NCBI RefSeq assembly: GCF_916858675.1
Contig: NZ_CAKASM010000016.1
Span: 1 to 64,000 of the forward strand
Direction: 5' to 3'
DNA: 64,000 bases
From: Sphingomonas sp. Leaf21
Lineage (GTDB): Bacteria > Pseudomonadota > Alphaproteobacteria > Sphingomonadales > Sphingomonadaceae
The notes under the pieces were generated by a model that searched no databases, was not told where the DNA came from, and saw nothing but the letters and a program-made list of their open reading frames with translations. Every line of letters begins with the position of its first letter. Within the stretch, counting starts at the first letter, position 1. The translations under genes were made by a program, and so were the position numbers. Below are positions 43,552 to 52,741 of the stretch, one piece after another.

Positions 43552-44550
43552 TCAGTGCGCCAGCCCGAGCGCCAGCAGCCCGATGATCCAGAGCGACAGC
43601 ACGGTCGCCGCCATCACGCAGAGCACGACCGTCATGAGCAGGCCGGAGAGCCAGCCAAGGCCATAGGCGCCGCGCGTCTGGCAGAAGAGATGGACCGGGA
43701 AGGCGAGCATGAGCAGCGCCTCGCCCGGAAAGTGCAGCAGCTTCACCCAGAGGATGAGCAGCACGGTCAACAGGCTGACGAAGCTGAGCGAATAGGTGAC
43801 GAAGACGGCATGGTCGAACATCGCGACCCCGCGCTTCCAGATGAAGAACAGCCCCATGAACGGCATCGACAGCAGGATCAGCGCCCAGGAGAATTTATAG
43901 CCGTTGGCCTCCATCTTGAAGAGCAGGAACTCGGGATCGCGGATGGCGTGCGTCAGCTTGGCGTCGAGCGATGCCCAGCCGGTGATGACGGGGTTGTCGT
44001 GCTCGCCATGCGCCTTCGCGCCCGTCTCCGCCGCACCGCCGCCCAGCGCGGTGCTGGTGAGTTCGAGCTGGCGATAACGTTCGGCGAGCCTCGCGCGCTC
44101 GGCATCGACCGCCGCGACATCGCCCTTGTTCGCGACGATGGTCGCGCGTTGTCGATCGAGCGCGGCGATCTCGCCTTTCGTCTCCTGCGCCTGTGCGTGG
44201 ATCTCTGTGGCGGCCTCCCGGGCGTCGGGCGCCTTCATCGCCCCGAACCCGCCGAGGATCGAATAGGTCACGTAGAGCAGGAAGACGGTAAACAGATACA
44301 GCGCCAGCGGCGACAGGAAACGCCGCCGCTCCCCCGCGATATAGCGGCGGGTCAGCTCGCCGGGGCGGGTAATCAGGAAGGCGATGGTGCGCCAGACCTG
44401 CCCCTCGATATGCAGCACGCCGTGGCTGAAATCATGCCACCACGCGCCCAGCGTACGATGGATATGCGACGACTGGCCGCACTCATGGCAATAATGCCCG
44501 ACCAGCGCCGCGCCGCAATTGCGGCAAATTTCCCCGATCCCTGTGTGCAT
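43552..44550 (-). CDS. DUF3667 membrane protein with N-terminal zinc ribbon
   Basis: The 332-residue protein begins with a two-CxxC zinc-ribbon (CRNCGAALVGHYCHECGQ). It continues with the DUF3667 pattern (HDFSHGVLHIEGQVWRTIAF, then LITRPGELTRRYIAGERRRF and LSPLALYLF), a coiled-coil-like charged stretch near residues 120-190, and four to five membrane segments to the end. The function of the family is not known. The start at 44550 is chosen because AGGGGG precedes it. It is on the same strand as the glycosidase operon and the antiporter but separated from both, so it is probably transcribed alone. Confidence 0.8.
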   Translation of the reverse strand: MHTGIGEICRNCGAALVGHYCHECGQSSHIHRTLGAWWHDFSHGVLHIEGQVWRTIAFLITRPGELTRRYIAGERRRFLSPLALYLFTVFLLYVTYSILGGFGAMKAPDAREAATEIHAQAQETKGEIAALDRQRATIVANKGDVAAVDAERARLAERYRQLELTSTALGGGAAETGAKAHGEHDNPVITGWASLDAKLTHAIRDPEFLLFKMEANGYKFSWALILLSMPFMGLFFIWKRGVAMFDHAVFVTYSLSFVSLLTVLLILWVKLLHFPGEALLMLAFPVHLFCQTRGAYGLGWLSGLLMTVVLCVMAATVLSLWIIGLLALGLAH

Positions 44551-44629
44551 CCCACCCCCTGATGCGAAACCCCGCTGGGAAGACACGATAATTCGCCCGG
44601 ACGCGCAAGCGCAAAGATCGCTCGGTGCG

Positions 44630-46261
44630 TCAGCTTTGCGCGGAGAGGCGCGTGTCGGCCAGATCCAGTTCGCGACCCAGCCGCTGTGCCGTGGCCGAGC
44701 CGATCATCCGCGTGTTGAGCAATTCGAACACCACCCGCCGCTCGGCACGGATCGCGGCGAGCCGCATACGGCGTTCGACCTCCTCGAAGCGGCGCGCGTC
44801 GGGGTCGACGTCACCCTCCAGCGTGTCGATCCGGCTGCGATAGCCGTCCATCAGCCGCGAGGCGATTTCGACATATTGGTCGGCATCGTCACGCCCTTCG
44901 GCCATTTCGTGCTGGAGCCGCTCCAACTCGGCGATCGCGGCCTTTGCCGCGGCGACGCGGGTATGGTCGAGTTCGTTCATCCCGTCCTCGATCGGCAGCG
45001 CCAGGCCACGCAGGAGCAGCGGGAGGGTCAGGCTGGCGATGACCAACGATGAAAGAATTACCCCACATGCCAGGAAGATGACCAGATCGCGCGCCGGAAA
45101 CGGCGTCCCGTCGCCCAGCGTCAGCGGCAGGGTCAGCGCACCCGCCAGCGTGATCGCCCCGCGCGCCCCCGCCACCGACATGGCGGTGATGACGCGGCGC
45201 GGCGGACTGGTGCGGCCCGGCATGTTGCGCTGGCGGAACAGGGTCAGGCGCAACGCGACCCAGGTCCAGGCGAAACGCAGGCCGCCCAGTCCCGCGACGA
45301 TCGCCAGGACGTACAGGCCGAGCCACCAGACATTGTGATGCCCGGTCAGCATCACCGTATCGCGCGCGCCCGCGAACACCTGCGGCAACTGCTCGCCCAG
45401 CAACACGAAGATGATGCCGTTCAGCGTGAATTGCAGCATGTCCCAAACCGCCTGCCGCCGGATGCGGGTCGCGGCCTTGGCGCCCGACGAGACGTTGGTG
45501 AAGGACATGGCGATGCCCGCCGCCGCCGCCGCCAGCACGCCCGAACTCTCGATATGCTCGGCGACCAGATAGGCGGCGAAGGGGATCAGCAGGCTGACCA
45601 GGATATTCGATCCGCTGTCGTCGCCGAACCGCCGCGCGAACAGCCCCTTGGCGGTGATCGTGCCCCAGGCGATCGCGACGCCGAGCCCGACGCCCGACAC
45701 CGCCATCCACAGGAAGGTCAGCCCCGCGCCGGTCAGCGAAAACGCCCCCGTCAACGCCGCCGCCACCGCAAAGCGAAGGCAGACCAGGCCCGACGCGTCG
45801 TTGAGCAGCGATTCCCCCTCGAGGATGTGCATCATTCGCTTCGGGATCGGTGCCTTCTGCGCGATGGCGGACACCGCGATCGGGTCGGTCGGCGACACCA
45901 CGGCGGCAAGCGCGAAGGCGACCGCATAGGGCACCGCCGGGATCATCCAGTGGATGAACAGCCCCATGCCCAGCACCGTCAGGAACACCAGGCCCAGCGC
46001 CAGCCCCAGCACCGCGCCCGCGTCGCGAAACAGTTCGTCCTTGGGAATACGCCAGCCATCGAGGAACAGGAGCGGGGGCACGAACAGCAGGAAGAAGATC
46101 TCGGGATCGAGCTCGACCCGGATCTGCGCGATCCCGCCGATCACCGCGCCGAGCGCGATCTGGACGAGCGGCCGGGGCAGCGCGGCGGGGAGCAGGCGGG
46201 AGATGACCCCGCTCAACACCACCGCGAGGAGAAGGAACAGGCTAAGCGTGACGACGTCCAA
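44630..46261 (-). CDS. Na+/H+ antiporter, CPA1 (NhaP/YjcE-like) family
   Basis: The 543-residue inner-membrane protein has about twelve hydrophobic segments, SPTDPIAVSAIAQKAP near residue 125, and GESLLNDASGLVCLRFA with the ND ion-binding motif near residue 150. A C-terminal cytoplasmic tail follows (about residue 415 on), with a long charged helix. CPA1 proteins exchange sodium or potassium for protons and regulate pH. The TTG start follows AAAGG. No operon partner is evident: the gene upstream lies 306 bp away. Confidence 0.9.
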   Translation of the reverse strand: MDVVTLSLFLLLAVVLSGVISRLLPAALPRPLVQIALGAVIGGIAQIRVELDPEIFFLLFVPPLLFLDGWRIPKDELFRDAGAVLGLALGLVFLTVLGMGLFIHWMIPAVPYAVAFALAAVVSPTDPIAVSAIAQKAPIPKRMMHILEGESLLNDASGLVCLRFAVAAALTGAFSLTGAGLTFLWMAVSGVGLGVAIAWGTITAKGLFARRFGDDSGSNILVSLLIPFAAYLVAEHIESSGVLAAAAAGIAMSFTNVSSGAKAATRIRRQAVWDMLQFTLNGIIFVLLGEQLPQVFAGARDTVMLTGHHNVWWLGLYVLAIVAGLGGLRFAWTWVALRLTLFRQRNMPGRTSPPRRVITAMSVAGARGAITLAGALTLPLTLGDGTPFPARDLVIFLACGVILSSLVIASLTLPLLLRGLALPIEDGMNELDHTRVAAAKAAIAELERLQHEMAEGRDDADQYVEIASRLMDGYRSRIDTLEGDVDPDARRFEEVERRMRLAAIRAERRVVFELLNTRMIGSATAQRLGRELDLADTRLSAQS

Positions 46262-46567
46262 TCGGGGACCTTTCGGGTGCAGCGGTTGGAGCGGCCATGG
46301 CGACGAGCGGCACGACCGAAGATCAGCGATCGCCGGACCAGGCCCGTGGCGAATCGCGCGAAGCCCATGAATGACATGCGCGGCAAGGGTGGTTCAACCC
46401 GTTAAACGGGATATGCCGGCAATCGGCCCTGCGCGATCCCCCCGGTACGAGGAAGGGGGAGGAACCAGCCGCAGTCTGGCGGACGGAGCGTGCGGCAAGC
46501 GATGACCTCCGTGAAGACCCTTCCGTCAGGATTTCGGCCCGCCACCTCCCCGTGGCTGGGAAGAGCG
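46262..46567. other. Intergenic region without supported gene
   Basis: I see no coding frame with a ribosome site. The stretch holds a small palindrome (CCCGTTAAACGGG near 46400) and GC-rich inverted pieces near 46440-46570. It should contain the promoter of the antiporter (its left end) and the 3' end of the GT4 gene transcript. Confidence 0.5.
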
Positions 46568-47596
46568 CTACGCCGCCGTGCGGAGGTTCCGGTCGATCGG
46601 CGCGAGTGCGGCCAGGAACTGCTCGGCGCTGGCCCGCCAGGTGAAGCCCTGCCCATATCGCGCACAGCCTTCCCGATCGAGCGTCAGGGCCTTGGCGATG
46701 GCGACGTCCAGCGCATCGTCCATCACGCCGACGTCGGGGATCAGCACGTCGACCGGCCCCTGCACCGGCAATGCGGCGACCGGGGTGCCGCAGGCGAGCG
46801 CCTCGATCATCACCAGTCCGAACGTGTCGGTACGGCTGGGGAAGACGAAGACATCCGCCGCACGGTAGATCGCGGCCAGATCCTCGCCGAATTTCGCGCC
46901 GAGGAAGTGGACATCGGGATATTGCGCCGTCAACGCAGCCCGCGCCGGGCCGTCGCCGACCACCACCTTCGTCCCCGGCACGTCGGTGGCCAGGAAGGCG
47001 GCGATATTCTTCTCGACCGCGACCCGGCCCGCATAGAGCTGGATCGGACCGGGCAGCGCGCGGACCCCCGCGTCGCGCGTGCCATCCGCGTGGAACAGCG
47101 CGGTATCCACCCCGCGTCCCCAGGGTCGACTTTGCGCCAGGCCATGCGCGGCCAGCGCCGCCGCCACGCTGGGCGTCGAGGCGAGGATCGCGGCGGAGGG
47201 GGCGTGGAACCAGCGGACATAGCGCCACACCCATTCGGGGCTGACCGCCCTGATCCGCGCGGCGACATATTCGGGGAATTGCGTGTGATAGGCGGTGGTG
47301 AAGGGTAGTCCCTGCGTCAGGCACCAGCGCCGCGCGCGCAGGCCCAACGGGCCCTCGGTCGCGATGTGGACCGCATCGGGCAGGAACCCGCCGAGCGTCC
47401 GCCCGACCGCGCCCGGCCTCGGCAGCGCCAGCCGGATCTCGGGATAGGTGGGGCAGGGGACCGAGGCATAGCAGTCGGGCGAGACGATCAGCAGCTCGTG
47501 CCCCATCGCGCGGAGTTCGGCCGCCACCGATTGCAGCGTGCGGACCACGCCGTTGACCTGCGGCGACCAGGCGTCGGTGACGATCGCGATGCGCAT
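46568..47596 (-). CDS. Glycosyltransferase family 4 (MgtA-like mannosyl/glucosyltransferase)
   Basis: The 342-residue GT-B protein has DAWSPQVNGVVRTLQSVAAE at the N-terminus, the EGPLGLRARR helix, and TAYHTQFPEY. Its donor site reads YAGRVAVEKNIAAFL, then PSRTDTFGLVMIEALACGTP. The SRTDTFG form is typical of GDP-mannose/UDP-sugar transferases that glycosylate diacylglycerol-type lipids. It lies 20 bp downstream of a LpxH-like phosphoesterase, a pairing seen in other alphaproteobacteria, so a glycolipid role is likely. The donor and acceptor are inferred. Confidence 0.87.
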   Translation of the reverse strand: MRIAIVTDAWSPQVNGVVRTLQSVAAELRAMGHELLIVSPDCYASVPCPTYPEIRLALPRPGAVGRTLGGFLPDAVHIATEGPLGLRARRWCLTQGLPFTTAYHTQFPEYVAARIRAVSPEWVWRYVRWFHAPSAAILASTPSVAAALAAHGLAQSRPWGRGVDTALFHADGTRDAGVRALPGPIQLYAGRVAVEKNIAAFLATDVPGTKVVVGDGPARAALTAQYPDVHFLGAKFGEDLAAIYRAADVFVFPSRTDTFGLVMIEALACGTPVAALPVQGPVDVLIPDVGVMDDALDVAIAKALTLDREGCARYGQGFTWRASAEQFLAALAPIDRNLRTAA

Positions 47597-47616
47597 GATC
47601 CGTCCTTCTCCAGTCC

Positions 47617-48501
47617 TCAGGCGGCGATGGCGGCGACCGTCGGCGGGTTGCGCCGTGCCTCCATCTCGTCACCCCAGTGCAGGATCTCCATCGTGCCGTC
47701 GAAATGCTCGACCAGCGCGGTGCAGCCCTCCACCCAGTCGCCGTCATTATAATAGGTAACGCCGCCGATCTCCCGAATTTCCGCGGTGTGGATATGGCCG
47801 CACACCACTCCGTCGACGCCGCGCGCACCCGCCGCATGTGCGACCACTTCCTCGAAATGCGAGATGAAGGCGACGGCGTTCTTGACCTTGGCCTTGGCAT
47901 GTTTGGACAGCGACCAATAGGGGCGCTTCATCCACCGCCGCACGATGTTCACCCAGCGGTTGACCTCCATCAGCGCGGTATAGGCGAAGTCGCCGACATG
48001 GGCGAGCCAGCGATGCGCGAGCGTGATCGCGTCGAATTCGTCGCCGTGCAGGATCAGCAGACGGCGACCATCCGCCGTCTCGTGGATCGCCTTGCGGCAG
48101 ATGGCGATGCCGCCGAAGTCCATGCCGGTGAACTGGCGGAAGATCTCGTCGTGGTTGCCGGGGATGTAGACGACGCGGGTGCCGCGCTTGGCGCGCTTGA
48201 GCAGCCGCCAGACCACGTCGTTATGCGCGGCGGGCCAGTAGAATTTCTTCTTCAGCCGCCAGCCGTCGATCATGTCGCCGACCAGATACATGGTGTCGCT
48301 GTCGACATGGTCGAGAAAGTCGATCAGCATCTCGGCATTGCAGCCGCGCGTGCCGAGATGGACGTCGGAAATCCAGATGGTGCGATAGCGGCGGCGCGCA
48401 TTCCCCTCCGGCTCGGGCGTCGCGGGCGCGCGCTTGATGAAGTCGAGAATGGCGGCGTCTTCGTTCAGTGCGCCATCGATCGGAATGCTGGTCATCGGCA
48501 T
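47617..48501 (-). CDS. Calcineurin-like metallophosphoesterase, UDP-2,3-diacylglucosamine-diphosphatase (LpxH)-like
   Basis: The 294-residue protein has the five metallophosphoesterase motifs: SDVHLGTRGC, GDMIDGW, PGNHDE, LHGDEFD and GHIHTAE. This LpxH-like family includes enzymes that cut UDP-diacylglucosamine, but many alphaproteobacterial members act on other pyrophosphates, and true lipid A synthesis in this clade uses LpxI or LpxH elsewhere. It is transcribed with the GT4 20 bp downstream. The ATG at 48501 is preferred over one at 48546 because GGGGGAA lies six bases upstream. It probably serves the same glycolipid pathway as the GT4. Confidence 0.88.
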   Translation of the reverse strand: MPMTSIPIDGALNEDAAILDFIKRAPATPEPEGNARRRYRTIWISDVHLGTRGCNAEMLIDFLDHVDSDTMYLVGDMIDGWRLKKKFYWPAAHNDVVWRLLKRAKRGTRVVYIPGNHDEIFRQFTGMDFGGIAICRKAIHETADGRRLLILHGDEFDAITLAHRWLAHVGDFAYTALMEVNRWVNIVRRWMKRPYWSLSKHAKAKVKNAVAFISHFEEVVAHAAGARGVDGVVCGHIHTAEIREIGGVTYYNDGDWVEGCTALVEHFDGTMEILHWGDEMEARRNPPTVAAIAA

Positions 48502-48619
48502 CGGCGTTCCCCCACGCTTGGGCGTCGATGCTGTCATGCGCGTCATCTGTTACGCCCGCATCGCAGATCGGTGACAGGTGCGCAGCATTTCGGTGACTCC
48601 TTGAAGTCATCGGACAAGG

Positions 48620-48653
48620 AAAATCCCGCCGATCAAAAGACCGGCGGGATTTT
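48620..48653 (-). terminator. Intrinsic terminator after the glycan TBDR
   Basis: AAAATCCCGCCG pairs perfectly with CGGCGGGATTTT over a ten-base loop. In the minus direction the stem is followed by the pairing T-run, so it ends transcription from the TBDR at 48813-51626 before the phosphoesterase gene. Confidence 0.85.
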
Positions 48654-48697
48654 CAAAGGACAAGATTTTTAAAGGACAAGACCTTGTGAGTCTCACG

Positions 48698-48801
48698 CCC
48701 CTCCCGCAGGCGGGAGGGGGTGGGGGAGGGCTTGGCCGCAGGCGTTGGTCTCGGTGAGACCCCTTGCCCTCCCCTCGGTCCCCTCCCGCAAGCGGGAGGG
48801 G
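48698..48801. repeat. Pair of 22-bp palindromes (mosaic element)
   Basis: CCCCTCCCGC and GCGGGAGGGG with a two-base loop occur at 48698-48719 and again at 48780-48801. Between them are 60 GC-rich bases including GGTCTCGGTGAGACC, itself a palindrome. The unit sits between the TBDR stop and the terminator. It resembles the other hairpin-rich repeats of this window but is not the same sequence. Confidence 0.65.
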
Positions 48802-48812
48802 ATGCAGAAGAA

Positions 48813-51626
48813 TTAGAACCGCACCGCCACCGACGCGGCATAGGTCCGGCCATTCTTGTAGAAGGCGGTCGGACGGTCGGGCGTCGCATTATACTGGTAA
48901 TAGGTCTCGTCGAGCAGGTTCTGCGCGTTGACGGACAGGGTGATCTCCTTGGTCAGGTTCAGCCCCGCCGAGAAGTCGAGCTGGCTATACGGCGCCACCA
49001 TCTCGCGCGAGCCCAGGCGACCGATCGTGCGGAAATAGCTCGAGCGGTAGTTGTAGCTCAGGCGCGCCTGGAAGATGCCCTTTTCGAAATAGGGGATCAC
49101 GTTGACGGTGTGGCGCGACAGATAGGGCAGGTTGAGCGCCGCGCCGGTCGTGTCGACCGACGAGGTCGAGCTGTCCTGGTACGAATAGTTCGCCTGGATG
49201 CCGAAGCCGCCCCAGATTTCCGCCTGACCCGACACCAGCGCGCCGTTGACGGTCGCCTTGCCGCCGTTGATCGGCTGGTTGACGTTATAGGTCGTCAGCG
49301 CGCCCGCCAGCGTGTTGAAATAGACCGCGTTGGTGCGGGTGTTGATGATGTAGTTCGAGATGTCGCGACGGAACAGCTCGACCGCCAGCAACGTGCCCGC
49401 ACGCGGATAGAATTCCGCGGTCAGCTCATAGTTGGTCGACTCGTAGGGCTTCAGGTTCGGGTTGCCGCCGCCGCCGTCGAGGGTGACGTTGTTGAGCGAC
49501 AGCGATGCCGCCAGATCCTCGTAACGCGGCCGCGAGATCACCCGTGCCACCGCACCGCGCACGATCACCTTGGGCGTGATCGAATAGGCGATGTTCACGC
49601 TCGGCAGGAACTTGAGATAATCGGTCGTCGTCGTGGTCGGCACCGGCACCGGGTTGACCAGATTGCTCTGCGTCACCGCATATTGCGACTGGTCGCGGGT
49701 ATAGACCAGACGCCCGCCGATATTGCCGCGCAGACCACCCTGGTCGAAATTCGCCTGGATGTACGAGGCGATGACCGTCTCGCGAACGCGGGTCGATGCG
49801 CCGACCTTGTTGACCAGCGGGCTGTTGATCGCCTTCGCCAGGATGTCGATCACCGCCTGGTCGGGCAGGTTGAGATACTGGGTCGCGTTGCCCGACCCGC
49901 CGGTGCCGTCGAACACGCCGCCCGGCGTGACCAGCGTGGGCACGCCAAGCTGGTTGGCGGTCATCGAGGTGGTCATGTAGGTATTGATGCCGCGCGCATC
50001 GAGGCGGTTGACGTGGTCGGTCACGCGGCTGCCCAGCAGAACCTGCGTGAAGGGCCCGAACTCGACCGGGATGGTCGCGTCATAGCCGCCATAGATGTCG
50101 CGGTCGGTCGTGACGCTATAGTCCAGGCCGCCGATCTGCGCCGCGAACAGGTTCTGACCGTTGATGACGACCGGACGGCCCTCGATCGTGGCGTTGTTGT
50201 TGTTCGGGTTGGTGAAGTAGTTGGCGGGGTTGGTCGGATCGCCGACATAGTTCACCGTCGCCGACTTCGGCCCGAAGGCATAGCTGAACGGCAGCTTGGT
50301 CTGGACGTTGAAAAGATATTCCGGGTTCCGGCCGCCGGTCGCGCGCGACCAGCCGCCCGCGAAGCTGATCTTCGCGCCGTCATCGCCCACCCAGTCGGCG
50401 AAGAAGTTGAGGTTGTCGGTCTTCAGCTTGGTCTTGCGGACCAGCGTATCGAGCTGCGACGACTGGCTGTTGGCCGCGCCGAAGCTGGCGGCGTTGACCG
50501 TGCCGTTGCTGACATTGGCGGTCTGGAGCACGTCGCCGGTCCAGGCGCCGGGAATGGTGTACATCGACTGGCTGTAATTGTTGTAGTTGCCGTCGATATG
50601 CAGACCATTCAGGGTCAGCGTCAGATTGTCGGCCGGGCGATACTGCACGGTGCCCGACACGCTGGCGCGCTCGCGGGTCTGCTGGAAATAGGCATAGTTG
50701 ATGCCGAAGGGCAGATAGGCATTGGCCAGATCCTGCCGCGTGCCGCCGGTCACGGTGGCGTTCGGGTTCTTCAAGATCGGCTGGCCGCTGGCGTCGTTGA
50801 CGAGCAGCGGACGGCCATCGGCCCCGCGCAGCGTGTTGCCCTTGGCATCCTGCTGCGTCTGGAAGAAGCGCTCGTCGCCGCGCTCATAGCCGAAGAATTC
50901 GACGCCCGCGCGGGTCAGGCTCTGGCGGTCATAGGTCGCCGCCACCAGGAAGCCGAAATTGTCGGCCTGATTGTGCCAGCTATAGAGGCCCGAGCCGCGG
51001 ACATTGCCCTTTTCCGAACGGTCGTTGTACGAATAGCCACCCGAGGCGAAGATCGAATTGGGGTCGAGATCGAGCGGCCGACGCGTGCGCACGATGACCG
51101 TGCCGCCCAGGCTGCCTTCCTCGATACGCGGTTCGGGCGACTTGTAGACTTCGAGCCGGTCGACCAGTTCGGGCGCGAGCAGCGAATAGTTGAAGGTACG
51201 GCTGGAGGGGTCGTTGTCGTTGCCGCCCCAGTCGGCCGAGGCCAGCGCATGGCCGTCCAGCAACATGCGGTTGAGCGCCGGATCGGTGCCCAGGATCGCG
51301 ACCTTCTCGCCCTCGCCGAAGCGGCGGTCGATGCTGACGCCCGGAATGTGCGACAGCGATTCCGCGACGTTGCGGTCGGGGAACTTGCCCACGTCCTCGG
51401 CGGTGATCACGTCGACGACGGCGTTCGCCTCGCGCTTGACGTTGATCGCGTTGCGAAGGCTGCTGCGGATGCCCGTGACGACGACGTCACCGGTTTCGCC
51501 ACCCTGATCGCTGCCTGGCGCGGTCTGAGTCGGCGCGTCGGTCTGGCCGGTGGTCTGTGCGAAGGCGGTGCCCTGAATGCCGGCGAGTGCGGTCGCGGTC
51601 AGGATGATGCTACGAAAGCTCAACAC
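48813..51626 (-). CDS. TonB-dependent receptor, probably for N-glycan or GlcNAc oligosaccharides
   Basis: The 937-residue outer-membrane protein has a signal peptide (SFRSIILTATALAGIQGTAF), a plug opening DVVVTGIRSSLRNAINVKRE, the NVAESLSHIPGVSIDRR and GTDPALNRMLLDGHALAS segments, and a barrel ending in AASVAVRF. The IRxSL...KRxA start and long barrel are typical of the sugar-linked TBDR clade of Sphingomonadales and Xanthomonadales. It is divergent from cutC-nagR-nag genes across a shared promoter region with a GGTAT dyad, so it should bring GlcNAc-containing glycans into the periplasm. The GTG at 51626 is set by GGGGGGA seven bases upstream. Confidence 0.9.
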   Translation of the reverse strand: MLSFRSIILTATALAGIQGTAFAQTTGQTDAPTQTAPGSDQGGETGDVVVTGIRSSLRNAINVKREANAVVDVITAEDVGKFPDRNVAESLSHIPGVSIDRRFGEGEKVAILGTDPALNRMLLDGHALASADWGGNDNDPSSRTFNYSLLAPELVDRLEVYKSPEPRIEEGSLGGTVIVRTRRPLDLDPNSIFASGGYSYNDRSEKGNVRGSGLYSWHNQADNFGFLVAATYDRQSLTRAGVEFFGYERGDERFFQTQQDAKGNTLRGADGRPLLVNDASGQPILKNPNATVTGGTRQDLANAYLPFGINYAYFQQTRERASVSGTVQYRPADNLTLTLNGLHIDGNYNNYSQSMYTIPGAWTGDVLQTANVSNGTVNAASFGAANSQSSQLDTLVRKTKLKTDNLNFFADWVGDDGAKISFAGGWSRATGGRNPEYLFNVQTKLPFSYAFGPKSATVNYVGDPTNPANYFTNPNNNNATIEGRPVVINGQNLFAAQIGGLDYSVTTDRDIYGGYDATIPVEFGPFTQVLLGSRVTDHVNRLDARGINTYMTTSMTANQLGVPTLVTPGGVFDGTGGSGNATQYLNLPDQAVIDILAKAINSPLVNKVGASTRVRETVIASYIQANFDQGGLRGNIGGRLVYTRDQSQYAVTQSNLVNPVPVPTTTTTDYLKFLPSVNIAYSITPKVIVRGAVARVISRPRYEDLAASLSLNNVTLDGGGGNPNLKPYESTNYELTAEFYPRAGTLLAVELFRRDISNYIINTRTNAVYFNTLAGALTTYNVNQPINGGKATVNGALVSGQAEIWGGFGIQANYSYQDSSTSSVDTTGAALNLPYLSRHTVNVIPYFEKGIFQARLSYNYRSSYFRTIGRLGSREMVAPYSQLDFSAGLNLTKEITLSVNAQNLLDETYYQYNATPDRPTAFYKNGRTYAASVAVRF

Positions 51627-51799
51627 GCTGAAATCCCCCCAATTTCTGTCGCGCCACCCCCGCGAATACAACGTCTGGATGCAACGGAAGGTGAGTGGTG
51701 CCCCCCGATAGTTACGGGCATCTTATATCGTATGCCTCGTAACCATTCTGTAACCAGTTTAACCTTGGTATGTAAGGGGCAAATTTGAACCTGTCGGTT

Positions 51800-51825
51800 A
51801 ATGATACCATTGTGCTGGTACATTG
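51800..51825. promoter_or_regulatory. Candidate GlcNAc-regulator operator between TBDR and cutC
   Basis: TACCA and TGGTA (51805-51809 and 51816-51820) are perfect inverted arms around TTGTGC, extended by AATG and CATT ends with one bulged base. The left part, ATGATACCA, matches the glycosidase operon site at 43467-43475 on the other strand. Further GGTAT-like words lie at 51765-51772. It would serve both divergent promoters. Confidence 0.5.
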
Positions 51826-51914
51826 CGTCGGGTGCTGCTTAAATGCCGCATTCCTGCGCTTTGCCGCGTCGCGGGCGGACCGGCGGCCAGGAAGAATTTT
51901 GGGGGATGTTGACG

Positions 51915-52661
51915 ATGGTGATACCACCGTCCCGAACTAGGCAAACGCTGCTCGAGATATGCGTCGACGATGCCGAAGGCGTCGCGGCCGTGGCGGCAGC
52001 GGGGGGTGATCGGATCGAGCTGTGCGGCGCCCTCGCGCTGGGCGGACTGACCCCGTCGGCGGCGCTGGTCGCTCGCGCCGTCGGATCGGGCGTGCCGGTT
52101 CATGCGATGGTCCGTCCCCGCGACGGCGATTTTCGGTATGACGCAAGTGACATAGCCTTGGCGACGGACGAGATCGGCAGGTTGGTGGCGCAGGGCGTGG
52201 CGGGCGTGGTCGTCGGCGCTATGGCGGATGAACACCGGCTGGACCTCGACATACTGGCGCGCTGGCGGGACGTGGCGAAAGACGTCGCGATCATACTCCA
52301 CCGCGCCATCGATCTGGTCGACGATCCCGTCGCGGCGGTCGAGGCGGTGGCGGCCTTGGGCTATGACCATATCCTCACCTCGGGCGGCGCGCCGACGGCG
52401 GAGGAGGGGGCGACGGTGATCGCGGAGATGGTCCGGGCGGCGGATGGTCGCCTTGCGATCATCGCGGGCTCGGGCGTTTCGGCGGACAATGTCGGGCGAC
52501 TGATCGCGGCGACCGGCGTCAACGCGGTCCATGCTTCGGCGAGCGCGCGGAGCCCCTGGGGGGATTCGCGGATCGAGGCGATGGGCTTTGCAGGTGGCCC
52601 GAGGCGCCGGACCGACCCCGCGCGGATCAGCGCCCTGCGGCAGGCGATCGAGAGGAATTAA
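51915..52661 (+). CDS. cutC: CutC-family TIM-barrel protein
   Basis: The 248-residue protein follows the CutC pattern: LLEICVDDAEGVAAVAAAGG, DRIELCGALALGGLTPS, VHAMVRPRDGDFRY, VVGAMADEHRLDL, HRAIDLVDDP, ILTSGGAPTAEEGA and IAGSGVSADNV. CutC was named for copper homeostasis, but that role is disputed and the barrel looks enzymatic. Its place at the head of a GlcNAc operon argues for a sugar-related task. The ATG at 51915 has GGGGGA eight bases upstream. TGGTGATACCA (51916-51926) overlaps the start and repeats the GATACCA word of the operator candidates. Confidence 0.9.
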   Translation: MVIPPSRTRQTLLEICVDDAEGVAAVAAAGGDRIELCGALALGGLTPSAALVARAVGSGVPVHAMVRPRDGDFRYDASDIALATDEIGRLVAQGVAGVVVGAMADEHRLDLDILARWRDVAKDVAIILHRAIDLVDDPVAAVEAVAALGYDHILTSGGAPTAEEGATVIAEMVRAADGRLAIIAGSGVSADNVGRLIAATGVNAVHASASARSPWGDSRIEAMGFAGGPRRRTDPARISALRQAIERN

Positions 52662-52741
52662 AATCCAATGTATGCCAAATATAATACCTATTGCCCGGTT
52701 GATAGGGCTGCGATAGACCAGTCGGCGAAGCGGGGCGCGGC

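Noticed and set aside
48720-51788. Very long open frame on the plus strand opposite the TBDR
   Set aside because: It is antisense to a receptor with signal peptide, plug motifs and aromatic C-terminus. It is composed of R/V/D/A-rich low-information protein, as expected for stop-free antisense frames in GC-rich DNA.
51916-51926. TGGTGATACCA as a full independent operator
   Set aside because: The dyad is short and overlaps the cutC start codon. It is reported only as support for the stronger site at 51800-51825.
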